A DNA stretch of 64,000 nucleotides from Vibrio sinensis (lineage in GTDB: Bacteria; Pseudomonadota; Gammaproteobacteria; Enterobacterales; Vibrionaceae): the NCBI RefSeq assembly GCF_003605645.1, contig NZ_QVMU01000019.1, forward strand, positions 27,427-91,426, read 5' to 3'. Position numbers and translations under genes: made by a program. Shown piece by piece: positions 50,218 through 59,224 of this stretch (positions within the stretch are counted from its first letter, which is position 1; every line of letters begins with the position of its first letter). Under the pieces are notes generated by a model, which was not told where the DNA came from, ran no database searches, and saw only the letters and a list, made by a program, of their open reading frames with translations.

Positions 50218-52161
50218 ATGCTTATACGGATTAAACAACTCATCGACTGGTTTAATGATGAACCAAAAAACAAAGCTCAGCCAACGCTCAGTGTTAAAAC
50301 CCCAGCGGGATTTTGCGCTCCCTGGACTGCTGAACAATTAAAGCAAGATGATCTTATCAAGGACAAACTTCGCGTTTTAAAGCGCAGTGGCTTAGCCCTG
50401 CCTTATGAGGTGTGGGATGAGTTTGTCGTTGATACGGTCATTCGTTTTGCAATGTGTTGCCAAGATTTACCAGCCTCAGAGTCATACCACCATGCCACAC
50501 CAAGAGGGTTGTTGTTACACAGTCTAGACGTGGCGATTTACGCGATGCGTATTCGCCGTAATTACATTCTGCCGCCGAATACGGTGCCAGAAGATGTAAT
50601 TCATAAAGAGATCGTGTGGGTATATGGGGTTTTTCTGTGTGCTTTATTGCATGACGTAGGAAAAGTGCTTGATATGGAGATTGAGTTATTTGTGGGAGAG
50701 GAAAAAACGCCCGTTCGTTGGACACCGGCATTAGGAACAATAACTCAACCGTACCGATTTCGATATCACCAGGAGCGTCACTACAGTCAACATCAACACA
50801 GCGGACTAATGTGGTTAACACCATTACTCGGTGAAAATCCGATGGCGGCCATCACCAGTGATCGTCAGCTCTACCATGAAATAAGTGCTTATCTTTCAGG
50901 TCATGCTGGGAGTGACAGTGTTATTGGGCAAATTCTAATGCAAGCGGACGCTGCCAGTGTGGCGCAAAACTTAGGCGCAGATAAAGCCGGTATTAATCAG
51001 GCGGCGGAAAAAGCGCGGGGGGCTTCTGGTTCATTGGCGGGTCAGCTTCGTTTGACATTGACACATTTGCTGCAGTCCGGTGCGTTCCCGCTAAACAAAA
51101 AAGGGGCTGAGGGATTTGTTGAGGGTGAACACTTATTTTTGATGAGTAAACCGATCGCTGAACGATTACGTGTCTCGTTATTAGAGCGAGGGATCAACAA
51201 CGTTCCATCGGATAACTCTCGATTATTTAATGAATTGCAACAACACCAACTCATTCGCGCGAATGATGATGAGATGGCGATATGGAAATGTGAGGTGTTT
51301 TTACGAGCGTTTGATTGGCGTCAAACATTCACGTTTGTTTGCGTTCACTGGCCGTCGATTTGGCCGGAGGGTGATTTACCCTCAATAGATGGGTCAATTA
51401 CGCCTGTCAGCGACACTACGGACGTTTTGCAACAAGACCAAGGAGATGGGGTGTCATTAGGTCAACAGACCGCGATATCGTCATTGGGAGAAGATTTTAA
51501 AAGCTCAAATAGCCAAGTAGACCTGGCTGCAACAATTACAACGCAACCAGAGGGGTTGGAGCAAGAAAGCCAAATATCTTCATTCAGTATGGATTTAATG
51601 AGTTTTATGCCTGGAATGGAAGCAAACAAGACTGAGCCAGCAATTTCAGCATCCCTGATTGAAAGTGATGAGATAGAAATAGCGCAAGATGCACTTAATA
51701 CGATGAATCATAGCGAAAGTGACGGAGTGATGAATGAGGCGTTGTCCCTCGATTTATCAATTATGTCGCAGAAGTTTGATGCACGAAGCACCTCACCCGA
51801 AGCTCTCGGCCACGCATTTTATCAATGGGTTGATGCTGTTCTGAAAGGGGGCGTGCAGCCTGTAAATCGGCAAGGAGCCCTGTTTCATCGATTAGAGCAG
51901 GGCATGTTCGTTGTTTCACCTGGCGCGTTTCATCATTTTATTGCGGAACGCTGTTTGTTTGCTCAAGCCAATACTTATGGATTGGTGCAACAAGGATTAC
52001 AGCCACTTGGTAAACATCAACTTCGCGCCGACGGGCGCAGTGTGCATAAAGCGTTGATCAAAGAGAGTGATAAATCTCTGAATGGTTTTTTATTCGCGGT
52101 ACAGCCTGAATGGGCTGATCTTTACCCAATTAACCCTCATGTCTACTTGGAGTGTGAATGA
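50218..52161 (+). CDS. MobH-family relaxase (TraI_2)
   Basis: A 647-residue relaxase of the MOB_H type used by SXT, PFGI-1 and ICEclc. The N-terminal domain has the family's HD-hydrolase-like metal motif: HHATPRGLLLHSLDVA at about residue 90 and LLHDVGKVLD at about 143. A long acidic, Ser/Gln-rich linker follows (about 395-520), then a C-terminal DNA-binding domain (ALGHAFYQWVDAVLKGGVQP ... DGRSVHKALIKES). It should nick oriT and lead the strand to TraD. It opens an operon with the next genes, overlapping by four bases. Confidence 0.9.
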   Translation: MLIRIKQLIDWFNDEPKNKAQPTLSVKTPAGFCAPWTAEQLKQDDLIKDKLRVLKRSGLALPYEVWDEFVVDTVIRFAMCCQDLPASESYHHATPRGLLLHSLDVAIYAMRIRRNYILPPNTVPEDVIHKEIVWVYGVFLCALLHDVGKVLDMEIELFVGEEKTPVRWTPALGTITQPYRFRYHQERHYSQHQHSGLMWLTPLLGENPMAAITSDRQLYHEISAYLSGHAGSDSVIGQILMQADAASVAQNLGADKAGINQAAEKARGASGSLAGQLRLTLTHLLQSGAFPLNKKGAEGFVEGEHLFLMSKPIAERLRVSLLERGINNVPSDNSRLFNELQQHQLIRANDDEMAIWKCEVFLRAFDWRQTFTFVCVHWPSIWPEGDLPSIDGSITPVSDTTDVLQQDQGDGVSLGQQTAISSLGEDFKSSNSQVDLAATITTQPEGLEQESQISSFSMDLMSFMPGMEANKTEPAISASLIESDEIEIAQDALNTMNHSESDGVMNEALSLDLSIMSQKFDARSTSPEALGHAFYQWVDAVLKGGVQPVNRQGALFHRLEQGMFVVSPGAFHHFIAERCLFAQANTYGLVQQGLQPLGKHQLRADGRSVHKALIKESDKSLNGFLFAVQPEWADLYPINPHVYLECE

Positions 52162-52733
52162 GCAGTAAAAATAAAAAAAGTGCAATTGCACCGGTGGCTC
52201 AGAGCCAAGTTCAAACAGAAATTTGGCTGACAGTTCTTAGTCATTTGGCATCACTAGCGGCGGCAGGCCGAGACAAAGATTTATTAAACGCAGGTATTAA
52301 TGCTGAGTTGTTAAGGACACTTAAAAGCCAAACTGTGCTGAGCTTGCGTTCTTTATCTCGAGACTTAACCAAACATGTGCCTTTGTTGGATGTAGATCAG
52401 TTATGTCGAATGATTGTGATCATTGGCATACCAGAAAAAGGTCAGGTGTTTTTAAGACTAGGGGCAAACAATCGAGCATTTGAAGATTTGTTAGGGATTA
52501 AAGGTGTTGATATGGGGCGTTGGAGAAGAGCGATCCCAGCTATCTATAGACAACGCTGCTTGCCTACGGATGTGAGTAATGAGTTATGGGATGTATTGAA
52601 AAAAAATGGTGTGAAGAATTTTAAAGAAGCCTCTGCAGATCAGATCATCCAAGCATCAGAGACGTTGCAAGTTAGTATTGCAGCAATTTGGGATGAAATT
52701 TGTGGGAAAAAGAATAAGCAAAACCGGGACTAG
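52158..52733 (+). CDS. DUF2857-like protein
   Basis: A 191-residue helical protein. The pattern HLASLAAAGRDKDLLNAGI ... LSLRSLSRD and FLRLGANNRAFEDLLGI ... RRAIPA resembles DUF2857 proteins, small helical factors next to replication and transfer genes in ICEs. The match is by eye and only moderate. A regulatory or helicase-accessory role is possible. Overlaps the relaxase gene by four bases and is followed by the AcaB-like gene. Confidence 0.55.
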   Translation: MSSKNKKSAIAPVAQSQVQTEIWLTVLSHLASLAAAGRDKDLLNAGINAELLRTLKSQTVLSLRSLSRDLTKHVPLLDVDQLCRMIVIIGIPEKGQVFLRLGANNRAFEDLLGIKGVDMGRWRRAIPAIYRQRCLPTDVSNELWDVLKKNGVKNFKEASADQIIQASETLQVSIAAIWDEICGKKNKQNRD

Positions 52734-52739
52734 TTGATC

Positions 52740-53408
52740 ATGAAGCAGACAAGAAAAAACAAAAGAAATAACTTTCAAGGGCTTGGAGCATTAGCTTCTG
52801 AAGCTCAAATGACGGTACATAGTGTGGAAACCATTCGCTTATGGAATCCAGGCAATAAAGCGCCTCTGCCAAGTATCGGCCGTTTTCTTACCGAGGTCAG
52901 TACGCTTGAATATGCGGCCCGTCATGACGATCCGTATGCGGATTTTGCCTTACTTGAGTTAGAGCGAATGATGAATGGCGCGTTTACTTTTTACCATGAA
53001 CAACTTTCAACGCTGCCGCCAATGATGACCGCTCGTCTCTCTTTTTCCGAATGCCTGAGCCGACGTCCCCACGTGAAAACATTACGTATTGCGAGTCGTT
53101 TTGGTTGGCGCATGATGGCGCTGGTTGAAAGTTTTGATGTATTGATGGTGCGGCTGTCTGATGTACAATTCAAAGCTCAAATCACACGCTCTGAATTTGA
53201 AAAACGCCGCTTTGATTGCATCCGTAAGATGGAGAGTGTGTTGCACCAAGTCTTGGTTCACAAGCACTCAGGTGTGACTCGCCTTGATATGGTGCAAAAC
53301 ACGGCAAAAGCACAACAAGCCATGGCGATGTTGGGTCCGGTTCCGTTTGAGGTTCTGGAAGAATTAGAGCGCGCAGAGTATGCGCCAGTCATAAAGCGTG
53401 CCTCGTAA
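52740..53408 (+). CDS. PFL_4669/AcaB-like protein (TIGR03761, DUF1845)
   Basis: A 222-residue protein from ATG 52740. ALASEAQMTVHSVETIRLW, then FLTEVSTLEYAARHDDPYAD, then FALLELERMM are the hallmark of the PFL_4669 family (TIGR03761), grouped with AcaB, a transcription activator of IncC plasmids. It is a candidate activator of the shared tra promoter boxes at 5131, 17177 and 22919. That link is inference from family membership. Confidence 0.8.
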   Translation: MKQTRKNKRNNFQGLGALASEAQMTVHSVETIRLWNPGNKAPLPSIGRFLTEVSTLEYAARHDDPYADFALLELERMMNGAFTFYHEQLSTLPPMMTARLSFSECLSRRPHVKTLRIASRFGWRMMALVESFDVLMVRLSDVQFKAQITRSEFEKRRFDCIRKMESVLHQVLVHKHSGVTRLDMVQNTAKAQQAMAMLGPVPFEVLEELERAEYAPVIKRAS

Positions 53409-53427
53409 TTTTTCTAGAGAGTGACCC

Positions 53428-54303
53428 ATGGGTGAAAGTAACAGAACGTTATCGGCAATGCAGAACGCTCAGGAAGAGGGCGGTCAACCGACGCCATTAA
53501 CCAAAGTCGAATACGACAAAGCGTATCGAGCAAAACGTAAGGCTCGTAAGCATGAGCTGATTGAATTGCACCATGAAGTCGTTTCACGTGAGCAAGAAAC
53601 CAACCCTAACTTTAAATTTGGCTTTTCTAAACGTCGTTTGCTTCGTTCTGGTGAGTGGGTAGATCTACCGCATGAGTACGCCTATATCCTAAAAGGTTGC
53701 GAGGAATACATCACTAACCCTCAACGCTTCCCTGGTCTTTTTGCGTGGGGCGGTGCCGCCGTCAATAACATTCAGTGTAGGGAGTCAATAGCAAAAGCTT
53801 TAGCGTGTATTTTACCTAACACAGATTTGATCGGCGGTCGCATAGGTTTACCTACAGAAGCCGGACTCAAGACTATCAGCTATGACCAATTGCAAGAAGA
53901 CTACGCTTTACGCTGGGGAGAGTTCATCTCGCCTAAGTCGTTTGCTAAAGTTATGAAGTACCTAAAACGTGCCTCTTACGTTTACACTGAACGGATCAAC
54001 GTGTGTGTGGACGACGAGAACGGAACAGTTCGTAGTGCTGCTGGCTATAAGCAGTTCACAGCTAAATTCTTCAATGACTTAAAAGTTACCACTAAGTACA
54101 AAAACATCTGTCAGCTTATTATTGCTACTCGCGAACGAGCAACTAAGCAAGGCTTACGCTTTGAGTGGTTAAACTTCCGTACGATTGCATCGGGTATTCA
54201 AGAGATTTTTAACGCCTCTCGATTAAATGAATACACGGGCAATACATCGAGCTGGTTCTCGAGCTACCAAGCTCAAGAACAGCTATCTTTACATCCTCAT
54301 TAA
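53428..54303 (+). CDS. Unknown protein, possibly replication-linked
   Basis: A 291-residue basic protein from ATG 53428 (GAGAG upstream). The N-terminal part is highly basic and helical (KAYRAKRKARKHELIELHHE), and the middle has a winged-helix feel (KVMKYLKRASYVYTERINVCVDDE, FFNDLKVTTKYKN). Genes at this place in PFGI-1-type elements are often replication proteins (for example STY4528). It is followed by an 880-base gene-free region with repeats, which would fit an origin. I cannot confirm a family, and the function stays open. Confidence 0.5.
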   Translation: MGESNRTLSAMQNAQEEGGQPTPLTKVEYDKAYRAKRKARKHELIELHHEVVSREQETNPNFKFGFSKRRLLRSGEWVDLPHEYAYILKGCEEYITNPQRFPGLFAWGGAAVNNIQCRESIAKALACILPNTDLIGGRIGLPTEAGLKTISYDQLQEDYALRWGEFISPKSFAKVMKYLKRASYVYTERINVCVDDENGTVRSAAGYKQFTAKFFNDLKVTTKYKNICQLIIATRERATKQGLRFEWLNFRTIASGIQEIFNASRLNEYTGNTSSWFSSYQAQEQLSLHPH

Positions 54304-55183
54304 GAAATCCACTTGTATCCGCTTAACGGCGGAGGTTTTGGTACATCAACATTAAATTATTGGTCAAAAATCAATCAAAACAAGTCGGTGTTTCATTGGT
54401 TTTCGGTCTAAGTTCGTTCTCTTTTACGCTATGTTAGCTTTGATATGCTCATCTTTTCAAAAGGTAGTGCAAGTAATGGATGATAGAAATACCTCTTAAA
54501 TTCTATCCCAAAAAGCTCCTGCGCTTATGTGTACTTCGTAGTTAAACTTTGTATGTACATAAATACGTATATAAATATTAAAAGGTATTCATATAGTTCA
54601 GGTTCGCGATGGTCGAGCATTCTTGAATGCGAGGACAACGGGAAGCCGCTGCACGATAGTGCAGCAAGCCGCACACTCAATAATAAAAGTAATCGATTCT
54701 CTTTAAGCGAACGCGGTTCACCTACAGCCAACTTGATCGATCCCATTTTAAAAGAAGTCGCTACGCTCTAAGGTACTTCCCCTAAAAATCAAAAGCCTTA
54801 AACAAAACCATCAACTAAGCCGTATGATTTTTAGGGGCACAACGCCAGTTTAGCAGCACAGCGATAAGCAGTGAGAACGCGTTAGTGTTAACGCACTTTC
54901 TTACTCGCTACGCTCGCGCATCTTAGCAGGAGGAAAGGCAAAATCTAGGCCAGAGTATCTGTGGTACGTTTATCGTTTACGACAGTTTGATACACGCTGT
55001 TTTCGCTACGCTCATTCTTTATGTCGTCGCACCGCTCCTCCATGAATATGACACTTGTTATATGATGGTTTTTAGCGGTGAGGTATTTAATTATCTTATT
55101 GTTTTTACTGTATAAAACAATTAATTATTACTGTGCGATATGGTAAAATAATGACCAATATAGGCGCAAAATCAGGAGGCTAT
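54304..55183. other. Gene-free 880-bp region with repeats
   Basis: No convincing gene is seen. It holds a perfect 13-bp inverted repeat CCCCTAAAAATCA/TGATTTTTAGGGG (54779-54791 with 54825-54837), three copies of TCGCTACGCTC (54758, 54905, 55003), a hairpin GCGTTA/TAACGC (about 54877-54892), and TTGTTTT/AAAACAA (55099-55120) before the next gene. An open frame at 54529 lacks a ribosome site and is not called. The composition fits a control region or a second origin. Confidence 0.45.
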
Positions 55184-55510
55184 ATGAACCGGCAACAGCG
55201 TCAACAAAAGAAAGCACTTAAGCGAGCGCGTCATCGTCAATCACCTTGTTCTGTGATGAGTAAAACGGACGATTTTGTTTGTCATGCCTTTATGTTAACC
55301 CCTCCTGAGCCGGGTGTTTACGTCTCTTTAGTCAATGGTCATCGCCTTATTGTTAATGCGGTGCACCATCAAGAGCTTGGTCATTATCAGGTGATTATCC
55401 AATCTTTTGATGCAAGCGATGATGATTGGAACACCACGCTGAGCGATATAGAGTGGGGGGCCTTAAATCATCTGTCTCTCTATACACCCGATGAGCAGGA
55501 GGTGGCATAA
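55184..55510 (+). CDS. Small basic protein, unknown
   Basis: A 108-residue protein. ATG 55184 is chosen over an upstream frame because a perfect AGGAGG precedes it by four bases. The N-terminus is strongly basic (RQQRQQKKALKRARHRQ), the rest strand-rich (PPEPGVYVSLVNGHRLIVNAV), with acidic patches. The PEPGVY segment resembles LPEPGRYCG in the protein at 55746, so the two may be distantly related. Stop overlaps the next start by one base. Confidence 0.6.
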   Translation: MNRQQRQQKKALKRARHRQSPCSVMSKTDDFVCHAFMLTPPEPGVYVSLVNGHRLIVNAVHHQELGHYQVIIQSFDASDDDWNTTLSDIEWGALNHLSLYTPDEQEVA

Positions 55511-55719
55511 TGATGCTAGAGCACGAAATTCATCAAGCGGTCGAGGGTGTTATGGCCCTTAGACCAAAGAGTAAAGACCAAGAAGCCAATATCGAGCAAT
55601 TACGTGCGGTGAAACGACGTCGTGATGCGTTGGAGTACGCAAAAGAAATACAAGCCATAGAGAATGGTGAAATTATGATGCCAACGGCTTGTGATGTTCG
55701 TCATTTTGGTTTGCGGTAG
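55510..55719 (+). CDS. Small helical protein, unknown
   Basis: A 69-residue charged helical protein (LEHEIHQAVEGVMALRPKSK, EQLRAVKRRRDALEYAKEIQ). ATG 55510 overlaps the previous stop; ATG 55513 is equally possible. No family is recognised. The overlap and GGAGG upstream support translation. Confidence 0.5.
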   Translation: MMLEHEIHQAVEGVMALRPKSKDQEANIEQLRAVKRRRDALEYAKEIQAIENGEIMMPTACDVRHFGLR

Positions 55720-55745
55720 TCTGGCTTTAGCGATGAGGAATAGAT

Positions 55746-56153
55746 ATGTCGAACCATAATAAATTGCGTAATCGAACGAAAAAAATGAAAGGTCGTTTGC
55801 CTCAACGAGTGAAACCCCATCCTCTTAATGCTCTGTTTACAAAGGCTGTAGTTTCAATCATGGGCCGAATGGCTCAAGTTGAGTCAATGTCATATTTCGA
55901 TATTGAATTACCTGAGCCAGGTCGCTATTGTGGCACAAGAGCTGGTCTCCCAAATAGTGAAACGAGATATCGATATGTTGATTGGTGTACTCAACGTAAC
56001 GAGAATGGGAACTTTTTTGTTTCTTGTCGTGATGAGGCTGGTCACAATCAAGTGTTGGATTCAAGAGGGTGGGCATCTGAAAAGATCATGATTGGTATTC
56101 AAGATAGGATTTCGCGTTTAGAGCCAAGTAATGCGGGACAACTTAGAGGATAG
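55746..56153 (+). CDS. Basic protein with PEPG motif, unknown
   Basis: A 135-residue protein with a very basic N-terminus (HNKLRNRTKKMKGRLPQRVK) and a soluble C-terminal part that begins SYFDIELPEPGRYCG. It resembles the protein at 55184 in layout (basic start, then P-E-P-G), suggesting duplicated or recombined small genes. GAGGAATAG precedes the start. No family recognised. Confidence 0.5.
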   Translation: MSNHNKLRNRTKKMKGRLPQRVKPHPLNALFTKAVVSIMGRMAQVESMSYFDIELPEPGRYCGTRAGLPNSETRYRYVDWCTQRNENGNFFVSCRDEAGHNQVLDSRGWASEKIMIGIQDRISRLEPSNAGQLRG

Positions 56154-56158
56154 ATAAG

Positions 56159-56416
56159 ATGGACGTGTTTGTCGTGATTGTGATTGGTGTTGCTGCTTAT
56201 TGCATCATAGATCGATTGTGTGCGCTTGATCCTCAATTTCCGATTGAGCGAAGAGCTCTCAAGCATTTGACGAAATTTGTTGGCAGCGGCGGTGGGATCT
56301 CGTTAACATTTGATGGGCTGTTGCTTGATGAGCGGATATTTTACGACCCAGAGACTGATACGCTGACGATAAAAGGTACGCCGCCCAATTTGCGCGATCA
56401 ATTGTGCCGCCGATAA
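56159..56416 (+). CDS. Small membrane-anchored protein, unknown
   Basis: An 85-residue protein. An N-terminal membrane helix (MDVFVVIVIGVAAYCII) is followed by a short soluble part ending TIKGTPPNLRDQLCRR. TTAGAGGATAG just upstream contains the ribosome site. It follows the previous gene by five bases, so it is probably in the same transcript. No family is recognised. Confidence 0.5.
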   Translation: MDVFVVIVIGVAAYCIIDRLCALDPQFPIERRALKHLTKFVGSGGGISLTFDGLLLDERIFYDPETDTLTIKGTPPNLRDQLCRR

Positions 56417-56472
56417 AATAAAGCTTGATAGATAAGAGGTAAACCACATAATGCCGTAATGTAATTGTCATT

Positions 56473-56744
56473 ATGGTGTTTTGTGTGAAATTAGAATATA
56501 TCAAAGAGGGCGAATTTAAGCGCCTGGCTCAGTTGAAAGCGCTGGATGTCTTTTAGCTCAGGAATCGAGCGAAACACGAGCTAAATTTCATTTGGTGGGG
56601 GTGTATATCACTGAAATGCGTCGTTATGTGGTTCGTCATGCACGTATCAACGTCCCTCGAGAGTGGCGACTTGACCATTTATCCGCATTGGTACAATCTC
56701 TTGATTTTAACAAGTTTGAACTTCGTTTTATCGAAGAACGATAA
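56473..56744 (+). pseudogene. Probable frameshifted small gene
   Basis: A frame from ATG 56473 (MVFCVKLEYIKEGEFKRLA ...) stops at 56555 after KALDVF. A second frame, one base back, continues without a start codon as LAQESSETRAKFHLVGVYI ... FNKFELRFIEER to 56744. The switch point is a CTTTTAG run, where one lost or gained T would restore one frame. It is either a decayed gene, a sequencing error, or a programmed slip. The second half alone could start at GTG 56601. Confidence 0.45.
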
Positions 56745-56758
56745 GGATGCACACCGTC

Positions 56759-56920
56759 ATGGATGAGACAGATTGGGGCGGTTTTATTACGCTTGCATGG
56801 AACGCATCCCCTGCGTTTGCCATTATGTCGATGGTAATGTTCGCGACCGTTTTATGGGGAATGGCCTTTATCATCAATCAGATAGTAAAATCTATCTGGT
56901 ACTCAATTCATCGTGATTAA
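56759..56920 (+). CDS. Small membrane protein, unknown
   Basis: Fifty-three residues from ATG 56759, with AAGGA 11 bases upstream; ATG 56747 would leave no room for a ribosome site. Most of the product is one or two membrane helices (FAIMSMVMFATVLWGMAFII) with a short basic tail. It lies eight bases before the M23 peptidase gene. The size and layout resemble the small membrane genes at the start of the window. Confidence 0.5.
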   Translation: MDETDWGGFITLAWNASPAFAIMSMVMFATVLWGMAFIINQIVKSIWYSIHRD

Positions 56921-56928
56921 TACACTCT

Positions 56929-57909
56929 ATGCGTATGAATAATAGGCTATTTCGAATGAGTAAGCTTCGCCTTGGCGTTTATTTCCTTGTTGGGACCGTT
57001 TTTGTTGTTGGTTCCATCGATTATCTTGATTTAGAAAGTGCTTATGCCGCCCAGCAGCAAATTTTGCTCGATCTCTATCAGAAAAATCAAACATTAGAAG
57101 CTAAGAATGCGGGTTATCAAGCGGATGTTCATGAGTTATCTCAAGTGATGAGCCAACGTGATGCGCAACTGGCACTACTTGGTGAGCGGGTTGAAGATGT
57201 GGAGATGGTTCTTGGTTTAGATGGCAATGATATTGAGCAACGAGAGGCGGATTGGTCAACTCGTTTGCATTTGGTTGCAATGGATTCTGCGTTAAAAGCG
57301 GCTATGCTAGAAGCGATCCCTAATGGTAGTCCACTTGAATACAAACGTATCTCATCACTATACGGAAAGCGCAGTAACCCGATTTCAGGTCGTAAACAGA
57401 CTCATACTGGTATTGATTTAACGTGCAATGTTGGGGATCCGATAATTGCCCCTGCGGATGGGGTGATAGAAACGGTAAGAGCGAGTAAAAAGGGCTTTGG
57501 CAATTTTCTGACAGTGCGCCATGCCTACGGATTTATGACCTCTTATGCGCACCTTGATCGCTTTAAAGCCCGCAATGGTCAGTTTGTTAAAAAAGGGGAT
57601 TTGATTGCGACTTGTGGTAACTCTGGCAATTCAACCGGCCCCCATTTACATTATGAAACACGTTTTGTTGGGCGCTCTCTGGATCCTAAGATCCTTATGG
57701 ATTGGAACATAAGGTCATTTTCATTGCCATTTGAGAATGAGAAGAAAGTGAACTGGCGTGCTTTAGCGGCCTTAGTCGAAGAACGAGTGAATCAGAAGTT
57801 ATTGCTATCATCGCCACCGCGGTTGTTAGCAGAGAACGCTCTTTCTCGGCTGAGTCATATCGATCGTGTGGACTCGGGTATGACTATCTCGGGTCGTCAA
57901 GTTCAATAG
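56929..57909 (+). CDS. M23-family (LytM-like) peptidoglycan peptidase
   Basis: A 326-residue protein with one N-terminal membrane helix (RLGVYFLVGTVFVVGSI), a coiled coil (about 40-100) and an M23 domain (about 135-260). The zinc ligands are in HTGIDLTCNVGDP (His and Asp) and GPHLHYE (His). The enzyme would cut peptide cross-links in the cell wall, easing assembly of the channel or pilus. The coiled coil plus M23 layout is like EnvC/NlpD-type or T4SS-associated hydrolases. The start could also be ATG 56935 or 56956. Confidence 0.85.
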   Translation: MRMNNRLFRMSKLRLGVYFLVGTVFVVGSIDYLDLESAYAAQQQILLDLYQKNQTLEAKNAGYQADVHELSQVMSQRDAQLALLGERVEDVEMVLGLDGNDIEQREADWSTRLHLVAMDSALKAAMLEAIPNGSPLEYKRISSLYGKRSNPISGRKQTHTGIDLTCNVGDPIIAPADGVIETVRASKKGFGNFLTVRHAYGFMTSYAHLDRFKARNGQFVKKGDLIATCGNSGNSTGPHLHYETRFVGRSLDPKILMDWNIRSFSLPFENEKKVNWRALAALVEERVNQKLLLSSPPRLLAENALSRLSHIDRVDSGMTISGRQVQ

Positions 57910-57984
57910 CACGGTTTTTTCAAAATTGAACGCAATGAGCCATTTGGCTATATACAGTAACTAAATAACATGCAGTGATGGTCT

Positions 57985-58569
57985 ATGCACATTAAACGTG
58001 ACTTTGAATATTACAAAAACCTCCACGCAACCGTGAGTCATGCTCTCCTTCATTTATTGGGCCAGGTTGCGATGTCTCAACGCTATTGCCCTACGGCGAC
58101 TCGTAACGAGCTGTTAATTAAGTACTTAAAGATCAAATTGAAAGATGCCCGCTTAGCCAATATAAAAAAAGATATTAAGTTGATGTTGGCGGTGGCAAGA
58201 CGAAAGAACGGGAGTTTGGAGAGGAAATTGTACGAATTGAATGAACAAGCGAAGCAAACGAAATTAGCCGGTGCTGAAAAGTTCTATTCTCTTTTGGTGT
58301 ATTTGTATGATCAAGAAAGGTTAGAGTCGCGGCTTTTCGAGGAGGGTGGTGTGACGGAGCCGGGTATTTTATATATCCTTGAAGACCACATTGATCATTG
58401 CTTTGACGAAAATGGTCATCAACAAGCGCCGTTATCCATGTTGATCCAGTTGCAACGGGCACCAGAGTTAATTGATGTGATTAATCAGCACGGTTGGTTT
58501 ACGGCGGAAATGAACGAGTGGAATGCTATAACTCATCAAGCCCATATTGTCATTCATCCGGTAGTATAA
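57985..58569 (+). CDS. DUF2913-like protein
   Basis: A 194-residue helical protein. TRNELLIKYLKIKLKDARL ... IKLMLAVARRKNGSLERKLY resembles DUF2913, a Vibrio-rich family on chromosomes and mobile elements, of no known role. The match is by eye. It follows the peptidase gene by 75 bases and precedes the second Fis-like gene by five, so the latter two are co-transcribed. Confidence 0.5.
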   Translation: MHIKRDFEYYKNLHATVSHALLHLLGQVAMSQRYCPTATRNELLIKYLKIKLKDARLANIKKDIKLMLAVARRKNGSLERKLYELNEQAKQTKLAGAEKFYSLLVYLYDQERLESRLFEEGGVTEPGILYILEDHIDHCFDENGHQQAPLSMLIQLQRAPELIDVINQHGWFTAEMNEWNAITHQAHIVIHPVV

Positions 58570-58574
58570 CAGCG

Positions 58575-58835
58575 ATGTCGACAATTATTGACCAACAAGC
58601 GTTGGTTCGACAACTGAGTCTTATCCTCGGGGAGAATGAGAGCCAGAGTCAATACACCCCCCGCAATCATAGTGGAGACCCGGATTTATCCGGGGTTTTG
58701 GACTCATTAGGTTATGCTGTGATTGAGTCGGTATTGCAACACACACGAGGTAATCAATGCCAGGCTGCACGAATATTGGGGATCAATCGAGGGACAATAC
58801 GGATATATTGGCGAAAATCACGTCATTATGTATAG
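58575..58835 (+). CDS. Fis-family DNA-binding protein (second copy)
   Basis: An 86-residue protein from ATG 58575. The C-terminal half (VLQHTRGNQCQAARILGINRG) is a Fis-type helix-turn-helix, sharing GNQ-x-x-AARILGINRG with the protein at 36674. The recognition helix ends TIRIYWRKS, different from the first copy, so binding preference may differ. It is followed by a hairpin terminator at 58845. Confidence 0.82.
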   Translation: MSTIIDQQALVRQLSLILGENESQSQYTPRNHSGDPDLSGVLDSLGYAVIESVLQHTRGNQCQAARILGINRGTIRIYWRKSRHYV

Positions 58836-58844
58836 CTTTGCTTT

Positions 58845-58876
58845 GTTAAGAGGGAGCGCCAACGTTCCCCCTTTTA
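58845..58876. terminator. Convergent terminator
   Basis: TTAAGAGGGAGCG and CGTTCCCCCTTTTAA form a stem (one G-T, small bulge) around CCAA, with T-rich and A-rich flanks so it can serve both the Fis-like gene and the DinI-like gene that ends at 58938 from the other side. Confidence 0.55.
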
Positions 58877-58937
58877 ACAGCCTGAGCTTCATACTAGGTG
58901 TATATTCTTACTCATCGAGTTAAAGGCTATCCTCTTT

Positions 58938-59180
58938 TTACGCGAATTCTGTTGTTAACCATTCATCGGATTCATTAAACATTGCCTCGATGATGTTATG
59001 AATTTTTTTCTTATCGTCTTTGATTTTTGCGTAAATATCTAATTGATTATTCGAGCCCTTTCGTACTCGAATTCTAATGTCAGGATAAAGTGTTAATAAG
59101 CGTTTTTCCATTTCTGCTGTTATTTTGGAGCAGCCCTGTTTAGGTAACATTTTTTCATCAACCATCATCTCAATACGCAT
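58938..59180 (-). CDS. DinI-like SOS modulator
   Basis: An 80-residue DinI-family protein (MRIEMMVDEKMLPKQG ... LYPDIRIRVRKGSNNQLDIY ... WLTTEFA), with the family's N-terminal strand, central helix and acidic C-terminal helix. DinI binds RecA filaments and tunes LexA and repressor cleavage. A near-consensus LexA box lies 45 bases upstream at 59225. On a conjugative element it could damp the SOS response raised by incoming single-stranded DNA, as PsiB does on F. Reverse strand, single gene. Confidence 0.87.
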   Translation of the reverse strand: MRIEMMVDEKMLPKQGCSKITAEMEKRLLTLYPDIRIRVRKGSNNQLDIYAKIKDDKKKIHNIIEAMFNESDEWLTTEFA

Positions 59181-59224
59181 CGTTTACTCCATGACAAACC
59201 ATTAAGATCTTATCAATAAATATA

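Noticed and set aside
54529..54771. Open frames on both strands in the gap after 54303
   Set aside because: No ribosome site, odd composition, and frames overlap on opposite strands in a repeat-rich region.
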